A stretch of DNA of 13,810 bases from Planctomycetaceae bacterium (GTDB lineage Bacteria > Planctomycetota > Planctomycetia > Isosphaerales > Isosphaeraceae). Positions 1 to 9,326 of this stretch are shown here, one piece after another. The notes under the pieces were generated by a model. That model did no database searches and was not told the DNA's origin. It worked only from the letters and a program-made list of their open reading frames with translations. Position numbers and translations under genes: made by a program. Location: the NCBI GenBank assembly GCA_019232645.1, contig JAFANO010000058.1, positions 1 through 13,810 of the forward strand. Reading direction: 5' to 3'. Position 1 is the first letter of the stretch. Each line of letters begins with the position of its first letter.

Positions 1-135
1 GTACGCGTTCACGGGGTGGGATCCCTTGTTTTCAAGGGTTTCCGTGAGATCGGGCAGTCGTAATACAGGTGGATTACGGTTGTCAGACACTCGGAAACCC
101 CTTGTTTTCAGCCATCCCGGCCCGTGAACGCGTAC
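1..135. repeat. Large imperfect palindrome, MITE-like or structured RNA
   Basis: Positions 1-15 (gtacgcgttcacggg) are the exact reverse complement of 121-135. Inside this outer stem lie further nested stems: 18-22 with 114-118, 36-44 with 92-100 (gggtttccg / cggaaaccc, extendable by two A-T pairs past a one-base bulge), and a central hairpin 59-64 / 73-78 (cgtaat / attacg, 8-base loop). A 12-mer, cccttgttttca, is present twice in the same orientation (23-34 and 99-110), and the left copy can also fold locally as cccttg-tttt-caaggg (23-38). The element lies just beyond the stop codon of the minus-strand gene ending at 200, so it could act as a transcription-end structure, or be a miniature inverted-repeat element. 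No transposase is visible. The left arm begins at base 1, so the true left end may lie outside the window. Confidence 0.7.
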
Positions 136-179
136 TGAGATTCGAACAGAGCGCACAAAAGATCTGGAATGTGTATTAC
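136..179 (+). repeat. Dispersed intergenic repeat, partial copy (R1)
   Basis: This stretch contains gagcgcacaaaagatctgga and ends in tgtgtattac. It matches the right-hand end of the copy at 12496-12600 (gggcacaaaagatccggaa followed by tgcgtctgag) and the reverse complement of the left end of the copy at 11444-11577. Only the right third of the repeat is recognisable; its left part is missing or replaced by the palindrome at 1-135. The octamer gtaataca at 60-67 is an exact reverse complement of tgtattac at 172-179, so the original element may have reached into the palindrome, but that could be chance. Confidence 0.6.
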
Positions 180-199
180 AGCGCAGGCGACGGCGGGCG

Positions 200-1795
200 T
201 TACTTGGCCATCTCCTCATCCGCGGGTGCGGGCTGCGGGACGCCGTTGGGGGCGGGCCGCTCGGCCCCGCTCGAGCCCGGCGCGGCGGGCTTGGGCGGGG
301 TGGGCCTGCCGCGCAGGAGGCGCTTCATCGCGGCGTCGTCCCTGGCCTCGACGCGGCCCCGGAGCGGCTCCGAGGCGTCGTAGCCCAGGTAGCTCAGGAG
401 GCGCTGGACGGGCATCGGGCGGACGCCGACGAGACGGGCCTCGCGCTCCGCCTCGGCCCTCTTCTTGAGGAACTCGGTGGCCTCGGGCGAGCTGTCTTCC
501 TTGACATTCAGGCCGGAGATGATCGGCGGCCGGTCATCGGAGATGTACCAGGCGTCTTTGCCGGTGAGCTTGCCCCGTTCCTTGCCGGCATCGGGCGGCG
601 GGAGGTCGTAATCGACGATCCCGCCGGCCGCCTCGATCATCCGGATCAGGTCGGCACGGTCGTCCTTGCCGTCGCGGTTGATGTCGATCTTGCCCAGCAG
701 CGCGAACCGCATCGGCTCGTTGGGCGACCAGGCCGGCGAGTAGACGATGTCGTTGACCCGGATCGGGTCGACCATGTTGACCGTCTTGACGATCCGGCCG
801 ATGCTGTGGCGGTCGCCCACGGAGGTCAGCTCGATCTTGCCCTTGGGCTTCTCGGTCGGGATCCCCGGCGCGCCGGCGTCGAAGATGCTCATCACCATCT
901 GGGGCCGGGCGCCCATGCCGTAGGTGATGTTGGTATAGACCTCGCCCCGGCCGTAGTCGACGTAAGTGATCCGCCCGTCGGGCCGATCCAGCACGGTCTC
1001 TTTCTGCTCCTTCTCGTAGCGCAGGTCGCGGATGTTCTGCTGCGCCAGGGCCAGCTTCTTGTCGCTGTCCTCCTTGAGCTGGCGAGTGTGGGTGCTGAGG
1101 GTCGCGATCTCCGTCGCCTGCTTGGCGTTCTCGTTCTGGAGCTGGTCGACCTTGGTGAGCAGCACCTCGCGCTCCTGGACGTGCTTCTTCTGCTCGGCCT
1201 CGAGGTCGGCCTTGGCGTCGTTGAGGGCCTGGGTCACGACGGCGAGCTTCTTGGCGGCGACGTCGTCGGTCGACTCCAGGTTCCGCTTGACGTCGAGGTA
1301 GTTCTTCGACAGAGCGGTCGTCAGCATGACCTGGCTCTTGAGCAGGTCCTTGAGCCGGGCGATCGAGGCGAGGTAATTCTTGTTCGGCTCGCTCAGGTAG
1401 GCGCTGGCGGCCTGTTGCGCCCGGGAGAGGGCGTCCTGCAGGTCCGGGGCGTCGCCCCCCGAGGCCAGGATCTTGCCGATCGCTTCGTTGACCTGGTTGG
1501 GCATCGCGGCGATCTCGGCGTCGATCTTGTCCGACTCGTTCTTGAGCTCGGCCTTGACGGCATCATACTCCTCGGCGCGGGAGCCGATCCGCTTCTTGAG
1601 GTCCTCGTACTGCGCCAGCGCGAGGCTCGCGGCATTCGACCTCTCCCGCGCCGACTGCTCCGCGGCGGCGAGCCTCGCGGCGGTCTGGTCGTAATTCGAA
1701 TAGAGGAAGTAGGCGACGACGGCCAGGATGACCGTGAGCGAGACGAATGCCGCCACGGCGATCTTGAGACCCTGGGATTCGTTGGCTGCGGCCAT
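200..1795 (-). CDS. Membrane-anchored coiled-coil protein of unknown function
   Basis: The product is 531 aa. The start at 1795 is chosen because GGAGGGAGGT lies just upstream on the coding strand and the residues that follow form a sensible membrane anchor; the frame stays open further upstream to 2290, but that stretch has no protein-like character. Residues 11-32 are a single membrane segment preceded by a short N-terminus with K11, suggesting a bulk outside the cytoplasm. Residues 38-100 and about 140-270 are rich in Ala, Lys, Glu, Gln and Leu and look like coiled coil. Residues 270-360 (from GRITYVDYGRGEVYTNI) look like a beta-rich domain. Residues 364-425 resemble a BRCT-like fold (FALLGKI, then LIRMIEAAGGIV) with an inserted DINRDGKDDRAD loop that resembles a dockerin/EF-hand calcium site. 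The tail after about 498 is Pro/Ala-rich. It is divergent from polA and has its own promoter candidate. I do not recognise a named family; function is unknown and the domain comparisons are by eye. Confidence 0.85.
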   Translation of the reverse strand: MAAANESQGLKIAVAAFVSLTVILAVVAYFLYSNYDQTAARLAAAEQSARERSNAASLALAQYEDLKKRIGSRAEEYDAVKAELKNESDKIDAEIAAMPNQVNEAIGKILASGGDAPDLQDALSRAQQAASAYLSEPNKNYLASIARLKDLLKSQVMLTTALSKNYLDVKRNLESTDDVAAKKLAVVTQALNDAKADLEAEQKKHVQEREVLLTKVDQLQNENAKQATEIATLSTHTRQLKEDSDKKLALAQQNIRDLRYEKEQKETVLDRPDGRITYVDYGRGEVYTNITYGMGARPQMVMSIFDAGAPGIPTEKPKGKIELTSVGDRHSIGRIVKTVNMVDPIRVNDIVYSPAWSPNEPMRFALLGKIDINRDGKDDRADLIRMIEAAGGIVDYDLPPPDAGKERGKLTGKDAWYISDDRPPIISGLNVKEDSSPEATEFLKKRAEAEREARLVGVRPMPVQRLLSYLGYDASEPLRGRVEARDDAAMKRLLRGRPTPPKPAAPGSSGAERPAPNGVPQPAPADEEMAK

Positions 1796-1961
1796 GGGCG
1801 GGACCTCCCTCCGACGGGACCGCTCGCGAACTGCGCATCCGATCCGCCGGTTTGCTGATACTATGTCACACGAGAGGGGGCATGTCGGGACCGGGCGCGT
1901 CGATCGCCAGCCCTTCCCGGTCGAAACGCGGGGATTTTCGGGGAAGGTCGCGATGCGCGAA

Positions 1962-1990
1962 ATTGTAAGATGCCAAATGAAACCGGTCAA
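1962..1990 (-). promoter_or_regulatory. Sigma-70-type promoter for the minus-strand membrane gene
   Basis: On the minus strand, TTGACC (1990-1985) and TACAAT (1967-1962) are separated by exactly 17 bases. Each hexamer matches the housekeeping sigma consensus at five of six positions. Transcription would start near 1955, leaving a leader of about 160 bases before the ATG at 1795. The match and the AT-rich setting make this one of the better promoter candidates in the window; it has not been tested. Confidence 0.6.
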
Positions 1991-2044
1991 ACGAATCCCG
2001 ATGGATGTCCCGGTCCCGGGGTCCGGCGGGCCGCGCCTGATGCC

Positions 2045-2073
2045 TTGACACCGGGTGGGGCCGCCAGTAATAC
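2045..2073 (+). promoter_or_regulatory. Candidate sigma-70-type promoter for polA
   Basis: A perfect TTGACA (2045-2050) is followed after 17 bases by TAATAC (2068-2073), which matches TATAAT at three positions; AGTAAT at 2066-2071 is an alternative -10 with a 15-base spacer. A perfect -35 hexamer is unlikely by chance in such GC-rich DNA. The predicted start near 2080 leaves a leader of about 230 bases before polA. The -10 coincides with the left end of the repeat copy R2. Confidence 0.45.
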
Positions 2074-2178
2074 GGGTTCCAGGAATTTCGTGCGCCCGGC
2101 CTGCGGATTTGGGAGATGGGAGGACCTCAAAACGTGAAATTTTGGACGGGGGGCACAAATCGATCGAGAATTCGTAGA
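2068..2178 (+). repeat. Dispersed intergenic repeat copy R2
   Basis: The left end (taatacgggttccaggaat, then ttcgtgcgc) matches the reverse complement of the right end of the copy at 11444-11577 almost base for base. The right end (ggggggcacaaatcgatcg, then agaattcgta) is a rough inverted version of the left end, as in the other copies. The middle (cctcaaaacgtgaaattttg) is diverged from the ctcaaat...gagat stem seen in the others. It is an old, decayed member lying in the polA leader. Confidence 0.6.
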
Positions 2179-2310
2179 ACATGATGGGCGGCTGCCCCGG
2201 CCCGAGGCCGGCGTGCACCCGTCTCCCGGGCCCGCGTCCTCCCTCGGGGGATGAGCGGGCTCGCCCCGCCCTCGCTAGCTCTCGCCTCAACTTCGATCAC
2301 GGCATTTTCG

Positions 2311-5013
2311 ATGCAACTCAGGCCGACGTTCTACATCCTCGACGCCTACTCGCTGATCTTCCAGGTCTTCCACGCCATCGACACGATGACCGGGCCCGCG
2401 GGACAGCCGACGCACGCCGTCTTCGGGATCTATCGGGACCTGCTCAACTTGTTCCGGGACCGCAAGCCCGACTATCTGGCGGCGGCCTTCGACGGGGCCG
2501 GGCCGGTCTTCCGCTCCGAGCTGTTCGCCGACTACAAGGCGCAACGCGGCGCGATCCCCGACGACCTCGCCCCTCAGATCGCCGTGATCAAGCGCGTCTT
2601 CGAGGGGTTCCGGGTCCCGGTCGTGATGCACCGGGGGGTCGAGGCCGACGACGTGATCGCGACCCTGGCGCGGCGCGGCGCGGCGCGCGGGCTCGACGTC
2701 TTCATCTGCACCGCCGACAAGGACGCGCGGCAACTGATCGACGACCACATCCGGATCCTCAACATCAGGACCCAGAAGGTCCTCGACGCCGCCGCGCTGC
2801 GGGCCGAGTGGGGCGTCACCCCGGGGCAAGTCGTCGACCTGCTGTCGCTGACCGGCGACGCCTCGGACAACGTGCCGGGCGTCCCCGGCATCGGCCTGAA
2901 GACGGGGGCCAAGCTGCTCGAGGAGTTCGGCGACCTCGACACCCTGCTGGCCAGCCTCGAGAAGGTCTCGGGCGCCAAGCGCAAGGAGAACCTCCGCGAC
3001 CACGCCGAGACCGCCCGGCGGGCCCGGCGTCTCGTCACCCTCCGCGACGACCTCGACCTGGACCTCGACTGGGAGTCGCTCCGGACGGGCGCCCCCGACG
3101 TCAAGGCGCTGAGGGACCTCTGCATCGAGAGCGGGTTCCACCGGTTCCTGGCCGAGTTGCCCACCCCGGACAAGGCGGCGCCGGCCGAGTGGGTGGCCGA
3201 CTACCAGGTCGTCGACACCCCCGAGGCGCTCGCCGCGTTCGTGGCCGAGCTGCGGCGCCAGCCCAAATTCTGCCTCGACACCGAGACGACCGCGCTCGAC
3301 CCGCTCCGCGCCGACCTGGTCGGGCTGGCCTTCTGCTGGGAGGCGGGCCGGGCGTATTACCTGCCGGTCCGGGGGCCGATCTGGGAGAAGCGGCTCGACC
3401 CCGCCGCCACGCTCGAGGCGCTGCGGCCGGCGCTGACCGACCCGGCGGCCGAGAAGGTCGGCCAGAACCTCAAGTATGACATGCTCGTGCTCCGCCGCGC
3501 CGGGCTGGAGCTGGCCGGGCCGGTCACCGACACCATGGTCCTGAGCTACCTGCTCGAGAGCGGCGAGCGGAACCACAACCTCGACCAACTCGCGCGACGG
3601 CTGCTCGACCACGCGATGATCCCCATCACCGACCTGATCGGCAAGGGGAAGGCGCAGGCCACCATGGACCAGGTCGAGGTGGCCAAGGTGGCGCACTACG
3701 CGGGCGAGGACGCCGACGCGGCCTGGCGGATCGAGGCCATCCTCACCCCCAGGGTCCGCCAGGAGGGCCTCTGGGACCTCTACGCCGACCTGGAACGCCC
3801 GCTGATCGCCGTGCTCGCCCGGATGGAGGCCGCCGGCATCAAGGTGGACGTGCCCCGGCTCCAGCAGCTCGGGAACGACTTCGCCGCCAAGCTCGCGGCG
3901 ATCGAGGCGGAGATCTACAAGGAGGCCGGCCACCCGTTCAACATCGGGTCGCTCCCCCAGCTCCGCCAGGTGCTCTTCGAGGAGCTGAAGCTCTCCTCGA
4001 CCAAGAAGACCCCCGGCGGCGAGCCGAGCACCGACGTCGAGGTGCTCGTGGGGCTGGCGGGCCACCACCCCCTGCCTCGGCTGATCCTCGAGCACCGCCA
4101 CTACGCCAAGCTCAAGAGCACGTATCTCGACGCCCTGGCGGCCCTGGCGCACGAGGACGGGCGGGTCCACGCCTCGTTCAACCAGAACGTGACCGCGACC
4201 GGCCGGCTCAGCTCGAGCGACCCGAACCTCCAGAATATCCCGATCCGCTCCGAGAGCGGCGGCCAGATCCGCCAGGCCTTCGTCGCCGGCGCGCCCGACT
4301 GGTCGCTCCTGACGGCCGACTACTCGCAGATCGAGCTCCGCGTCCTGGCCCACTATTCGGGCGACCCGGCGCTGGTCCGGGCGTTCCGCGAGGACCACGA
4401 CATCCACACCGCCGTCGCCGCCCGGATCTTCCACGTCCCCGAGTCGGCCGTCGACGCGGCGCAGCGGCGGGTGGCCAAGACGGTCAACTTCGGCGTGATC
4501 TACGGCCTGAGCCCGTTCGGGCTGGCCGCCCGGCTCGGGATCCCCAAGGACGAGGCCGCCGCGTTCATCGAGGCCTACTTCCGGGAGTACGCCGGCGTCG
4601 ACGCCTTCATCACCCGCACGCTCGAGGCCGCGCAGAGGGCGGGCCGCGTCGAGACAATCCTGGGCCGCCGCCGGCCGATCAACGGCATCAAGAACACCAC
4701 CGGGCACACCCGAAACCTCGCCGAGCGGACCGCGATCAACACCGTGATCCAGGGGTCCGCCGCCGACCTGATCAAGCGCGCCATGCTCGACGTCGACCGC
4801 CGGATCGCCGCACAGGGCCTCCGCGCCCGAATGCTCCTGCAGATCCACGACGAGCTGGTCTTCGAGGCGCCCGGCGCGGAGATTGCATCACTAGCCCGTC
4901 TGGTCCGCGAGGCGATGACCACCGCCCTCGACCTGGATGTGCCCCTGAAGGTCGACCTCGCCGCCGGGCCCAACTGGCTCGAGGTCCAGCCCCTCGGGGA
5001 GCCGGCTCCCTGA
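2311..5013 (+). CDS. polA: DNA polymerase I
   Basis: The product is about 900 aa, the usual PolA size, with all three domains. Residues 1 to about 290 are the 5'-nuclease (FLAP endonuclease-like) domain, with metal-binding EADDVIATLA and DKDARQLI and the helix-hairpin-helix region LTGDASDNVPGVPGIGLKTG. Residues about 310-500 are the 3'-5' exonuclease with its acidic residues present: D323 and E325 (DTETT), D390 (NLKYD), Y463 and D467 (YAGED), so proofreading should be active. The polymerase domain has motif A D670YSQIE675, motif B RRVAKTVNFGVIYG (K723, F727, Y731) and motif C HDE with D847 and E848. It fills gaps and removes RNA primers in replication and repair. The start at 2311 fits the family (MQLRPTFYILDAYSL); an in-frame ATG at 2251 would add 20 residues, and neither has a clear ribosome site. 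It is transcribed divergently from the membrane-protein gene and is separated from coaE by a long gap. Confidence 0.97.
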   Translation: MQLRPTFYILDAYSLIFQVFHAIDTMTGPAGQPTHAVFGIYRDLLNLFRDRKPDYLAAAFDGAGPVFRSELFADYKAQRGAIPDDLAPQIAVIKRVFEGFRVPVVMHRGVEADDVIATLARRGAARGLDVFICTADKDARQLIDDHIRILNIRTQKVLDAAALRAEWGVTPGQVVDLLSLTGDASDNVPGVPGIGLKTGAKLLEEFGDLDTLLASLEKVSGAKRKENLRDHAETARRARRLVTLRDDLDLDLDWESLRTGAPDVKALRDLCIESGFHRFLAELPTPDKAAPAEWVADYQVVDTPEALAAFVAELRRQPKFCLDTETTALDPLRADLVGLAFCWEAGRAYYLPVRGPIWEKRLDPAATLEALRPALTDPAAEKVGQNLKYDMLVLRRAGLELAGPVTDTMVLSYLLESGERNHNLDQLARRLLDHAMIPITDLIGKGKAQATMDQVEVAKVAHYAGEDADAAWRIEAILTPRVRQEGLWDLYADLERPLIAVLARMEAAGIKVDVPRLQQLGNDFAAKLAAIEAEIYKEAGHPFNIGSLPQLRQVLFEELKLSSTKKTPGGEPSTDVEVLVGLAGHHPLPRLILEHRHYAKLKSTYLDALAALAHEDGRVHASFNQNVTATGRLSSSDPNLQNIPIRSESGGQIRQAFVAGAPDWSLLTADYSQIELRVLAHYSGDPALVRAFREDHDIHTAVAARIFHVPESAVDAAQRRVAKTVNFGVIYGLSPFGLAARLGIPKDEAAAFIEAYFREYAGVDAFITRTLEAAQRAGRVETILGRRRPINGIKNTTGHTRNLAERTAINTVIQGSAADLIKRAMLDVDRRIAAQGLRARMLLQIHDELVFEAPGAEIASLARLVREAMTTALDLDVPLKVDLAAGPNWLEVQPLGEPAP

Positions 5014-5468
5014 AACAGGAAGTGACAGGCCACCGGTCGATCCCCTCGAAAAATCGGGCCGGCGTCGGGTGGATCCCCGTTGCGAGGAGTCGAGAAATTG
5101 CGTACAACAGGAGCTAGCGACTGTCCGTGATCCGCTCTCATCGTCTCAAAATCCCCTTTCACGGTTCCGGTTTCCCCATCCAACGGCCAGTGCGAGCCGC
5201 GGGACGCCTCGGGCGGGAAGGATGGGCGACGTAACACCCCCGGGAACCCACCAACCGAAATCGACCCTGATAACGCCCATTTGGGACATCCGTTCGCTCC
5301 CTTAACGCATAACGTTCAGACCGTCATCCCGGCGCCTGGGGCGGACCCGACGGGGGTGTCCCAGCGCTGCCCGTCACCGCGTCGACCGTGCCACGGGACC
5401 TGCCACTGAAGACCGTCCTCGCGAAGAGATTCCGCGGACCTTACGCGCCGGCCCGATCGAGACACCTC
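5014..5468. other. Intergenic region between polA and coaE
   Basis: This 455-base gap contains no recognisable gene, tRNA or copy of the dispersed repeat. Its base composition is more even than the flanking genes, especially at about 5085-5310. A hairpin lies at its left end (5033-5062). An in-frame ATG at 5388 could lengthen CoaE by 27 residues, but that stretch (MPRDLPLKTVLAKRF...) is not part of the family. I found no convincing -35/-10 pair, so the coaE promoter is not placed. Confidence 0.6.
5033..5062 (+). terminator. Hairpin downstream of polA, possible transcript end
   Basis: Bases 5033-5041 (ccggtcgat) pair with 5053-5062 (atcgggccgg) with one G bulge and one G-U pair, closing a loop of 11 bases. 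It begins 20 bases after the polA stop codon. No run of T follows, so this is not a classical intrinsic terminator; it may only protect the 3' end, or be chance. Confidence 0.25.
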
Positions 5469-6287
5469 ATGGACCCTCACATCGACGACCGCTCGCCCTC
5501 GCCCTCGACCGGCCCCTGGAAGCACGGGACGATCCCCGTCCTCGGGCTGATCGGCGGCATCGGCGCGGGCAAGAGCCTCGTGGCCGCGCTGCTGGCCGGC
5601 CGCGGGGCCGCGGTCATCGATGCCGACGCCGTGGGGCACGACGTGCTCAAGGAGCGCGCGGTCCGCGACCAGGTCGTCGCTCGGTTCGGCGAGGGGATCG
5701 TCGCTCGCCCAGGCGCGGCAGGTGAGGGATCCGAGATCTCGTCCGAGACGCCCGAGCCCCCGCCGATTGATCGGCGGGCGGTGGGCGCGATCGTCTTCGC
5801 CGACCCCGCGGCGCTGCGCGACCTGGAAGCGCTGGTCCATCCGCCGATGTGTCGGGCCTTCGAGCGCGCCATCGACCGGGCCGTCCGCGAGGCCCGGGCG
5901 CCCGCAGTCGTCCTCGACGCGGCGGTCCTGCTCGAGAAGGGCTGGGACGCGCTTTGCGACCATGTCGTGTACGTCGACGCCCCGCGCGCTCAGCGGCTCG
6001 CCCGGCTCGCGGCGCAGCGCGGCTGGACCGAGGCGATGCTCACGGCCCGGGAGGAGGCGCAGTGGCCCGCCGAGGAGAAGAAACGCCGCGCCGACCTGAT
6101 CGTGGTCAACGACGGCGGCCCCGACGCCCTGGAGGCCGCGGTGGATGGCCTCTGGAGCACGCTCGTCATGTCTCCGGCCCTCCCCGGCCACCTTCCCCGC
6201 GCCGCCCAGGCCCGGACTCGCGGCCCGGGTCCCGCGGCGCGTGGGCAACCGTCCCCCGCGCCGTCCGAGGCTTCGAAGCGATCGTGA
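5469..6287 (+). CDS. coaE: Dephospho-CoA kinase
   Basis: The enzyme phosphorylates the 3'-hydroxyl of dephospho-CoA with ATP, the last step of coenzyme A synthesis, in the cytoplasm. The product is 272 aa against roughly 200 in most bacteria. Residues 26-36 hold the P-loop (GLIGGIGAGKS, K35), followed by the DADAVGHDVL motif (51-60) that is typical of CoaE, VLDAAVLLEKGWD (148-160), and the late EEAQWPAEEKKRRADLIVVN segment with its basic lid residues. Two additions account for the length: an insert of about 20 residues (80-99, RPGAAGEGSEISSETPEPPP) between EGIV and IDRRAV, and a Pro/Ala/Arg-rich tail after about residue 235 that looks disordered. The start at 5469 is preferred over an ATG at 5388 because the family core begins soon after it. 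No clear Shine-Dalgarno is present. Its neighbours are not CoA genes. Confidence 0.93.
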   Translation: MDPHIDDRSPSPSTGPWKHGTIPVLGLIGGIGAGKSLVAALLAGRGAAVIDADAVGHDVLKERAVRDQVVARFGEGIVARPGAAGEGSEISSETPEPPPIDRRAVGAIVFADPAALRDLEALVHPPMCRAFERAIDRAVREARAPAVVLDAAVLLEKGWDALCDHVVYVDAPRAQRLARLAAQRGWTEAMLTAREEAQWPAEEKKRRADLIVVNDGGPDALEAAVDGLWSTLVMSPALPGHLPRAAQARTRGPGPAARGQPSPAPSEASKRS

Positions 6288-6485
6288 GCCCGGGCGGCCG
6301 CTTTGCACCCGCCGTTTTCTGGTGTGTTTCGCTCGCCTGGATGAACTTCAACCGATGTATCGTCCGGTCTTCGAACCGACGCTAATCCCATCCGCGCGGT
6401 CTTCCGCGTGGTCGGCCCCGCGCGAGCCCGATCTCGGCTCGCCGACCCGCCGCGACTCTGTATCGAACGAGGAGATTCGAACGCC

Positions 6486-8354
<1,869 letters not shown>

Positions 8355-8409
8355 GCCCGCCCGATGGGCCCGGCTTCGGCCCCGGCCTCCCGGAACCGTC
8401 GGGCGGCCG

Positions 8410-8430
8410 GGGTCTCGTCTTCGAGATCCC
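8410..8430 (+). terminator. Hairpin after rho, weak terminator candidate
   Basis: gggtctcg (8410-8417) pairs with cgagatccc (8422-8430) around a tctt loop, eight pairs with a single bulged A. It lies in the 142-base gap between rho and the small hypothetical gene. No T-run follows, so it could be a processing or stability hairpin instead of a terminator. Confidence 0.25.
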
Positions 8431-8496
8431 GCGACGACAGCCCATGCGGGGGGTGCGGCGCGGGTCGGATGACCTGCAATCCGAGAAGGAAGTCGC

Positions 8497-8745
8497 ATGA
8501 CGAGCGAGACGCTTCAGAACGCGATCCGGACACAACCCTTCCGGCCGTTCGTGGTCCACATGGCCGATGGGCGCGAGATCCTGGTGGCACACCCGGAATT
8601 GATCGCCCACAAGGCGGGGACCCGAACGGCGGTCGTGGTCTCCGGAGATTCCTTCGAGTTCATTGATTTGTTGCTGGCGACCGGGCTGAGAGACCAGAAC
8701 ATCGAGGAGATGCCGGCGACGGATCGGAGCCGGGGCGGTTCGTGA
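8497..8745 (+). CDS. Small conserved protein of unknown function
   Basis: The product is 82 aa, beginning [25 protein letters not shown] lies about 7 bases before the ATG. The core '[24 protein letters not shown]' region followed by a hydrophobic [12 protein letters not shown] strand/helix matches, from memory, a short family found in many copies in planctomycete genomes, which share a 'PFRPF...H.ADGR...V.HPE' pattern and an 'IDLLLVT' end. No function is known to me. There is no signal peptide or membrane segment. The last ten residues (DRSRGGS end) appear unstructured. It ends 33 bases before ribH and may be co-transcribed with it. Confidence 0.75.
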   Translation: MTSETLQNAIRTQPFRPFVVHMADGREILVAHPELIAHKAGTRTAVVVSGDSFEFIDLLLATGLRDQNIEEMPATDRSRGGS

Positions 8746-8778
8746 CGCCCGGATGGTAGCCTTTCATTGAGGATGTGA

Positions 8779-9297
8779 ATGAACATCTTCGAAGGAAACT
8801 TCGCGCCGCCCGGCGGCCGGTTCGCGATCGTGGCCGCGCGGTTCAATGCGATGGTGACCGAGGCGCTGCTGGCCGGCTGCCGCGACGCGTTCGTCCGGCA
8901 CGGTGTGCCCGACGACCAGCTCGACGTGGCCTGGGTCCCCGGTTCATTCGAGGTCCCGCTGGTGGCGCGAAAGCTGGCCGAGACCGGCCGCTATGCGGCG
9001 GTCGTCTGCCTCGGCTGCGTGATCCGGGGCGAGACGGGCCATTACGACCACGTGGCGGGCCAGGCCGCCGCGGGGGTGCTCCAGGCCGGGCTGGCGACGG
9101 GGATCCCGGTGATCTTCGGCGTCCTGACCACCGAGTCGGTCGAGCAGGCGCTGAACCGCGCGGGCCTGAAGGCGGGCAACAAGGGGGCCGAGGCCGCGCT
9201 GACGGCCATCGAGATGGTCAACCTGCTCGGCCAGATCGCCGAGGCGCCCGGGCCGCCGGCCCCGCGGGACGAGCCCCGCTACGCCGCGCTGGCCTGA
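8779..9297 (+). CDS. ribH: 6,7-dimethyl-8-ribityllumazine synthase
   Basis: The enzyme condenses 5-amino-6-ribitylaminouracil with 3,4-dihydroxy-2-butanone 4-phosphate to give lumazine, the penultimate step of riboflavin synthesis; family members form pentamers or 60-mer capsids. The product is 172 aa. Signature segments are present in order: FAIVAARFNAMV (substrate pocket), WVPGSFEVPLVA, CLGCVIRGETGHYDHVAG with the catalytic histidine at H88, and VLTTESVEQALNRAG followed by KAGNKGAEAA (phosphate-binding region). The tail after about residue 155 is Pro/Ala-rich and variable. The ATG at 8779 has GAGGA about 5 bases upstream. No other riboflavin gene, and no nusB, is adjacent; it sits between a small hypothetical gene and a CBM9-like gene. 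I see no FMN riboswitch upstream. Confidence 0.96.
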   Translation: MNIFEGNFAPPGGRFAIVAARFNAMVTEALLAGCRDAFVRHGVPDDQLDVAWVPGSFEVPLVARKLAETGRYAAVVCLGCVIRGETGHYDHVAGQAAAGVLQAGLATGIPVIFGVLTTESVEQALNRAGLKAGNKGAEAALTAIEMVNLLGQIAEAPGPPAPRDEPRYAALA

Positions 9298-9326
9298 TCG
9301 GATCGAGTCGAGGGGACGGATCGCCG

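Larger units (their letters stand above)
1796..2310. other. Divergent intergenic region with two promoters and a repeat
   Basis: This 515-base gap separates the divergent membrane-protein gene and polA. It contains a minus-strand promoter candidate (1962-1990), a plus-strand promoter candidate (2045-2073) and a repeat copy (2068-2178). The middle, about 1930-2000, is clearly richer in A and T than the flanking genes, as expected for promoter DNA. Frames remain open across parts of it on both strands, including the upstream extensions of both flanking genes, but they lack coding character and no conserved small protein is recognisable. Confidence 0.7.

Noticed and set aside
806..1858. 350-residue plus-strand open frame opposite the membrane-protein gene
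   Set aside because: Leu/Val/Gly-rich antisense frame; the minus-strand protein has a membrane segment, coiled coil, ribosome site and promoter, so it is the real gene.
2181..3479. 432-residue plus-strand frame overlapping the start of polA
   Set aside because: Arg/Pro/Gly-rich out-of-frame translation of polA coding DNA.
2287..4848. 853-residue open frame on the minus strand opposite polA
   Set aside because: It mirrors the codon structure of polA, is Val/Gly/Arg/Asp-rich with no recognisable domain, and is an expected by-product of GC-biased third positions.
5014..5468. tRNA or small RNA gene between polA and coaE
   Set aside because: No cloverleaf pattern, T-arm consensus or other known RNA motif was found when reading both strands.
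8746..8778. FMN riboswitch controlling ribH
   Set aside because: The gap is only 33 bases and neither it nor the upstream region shows the conserved RFN-element segments.
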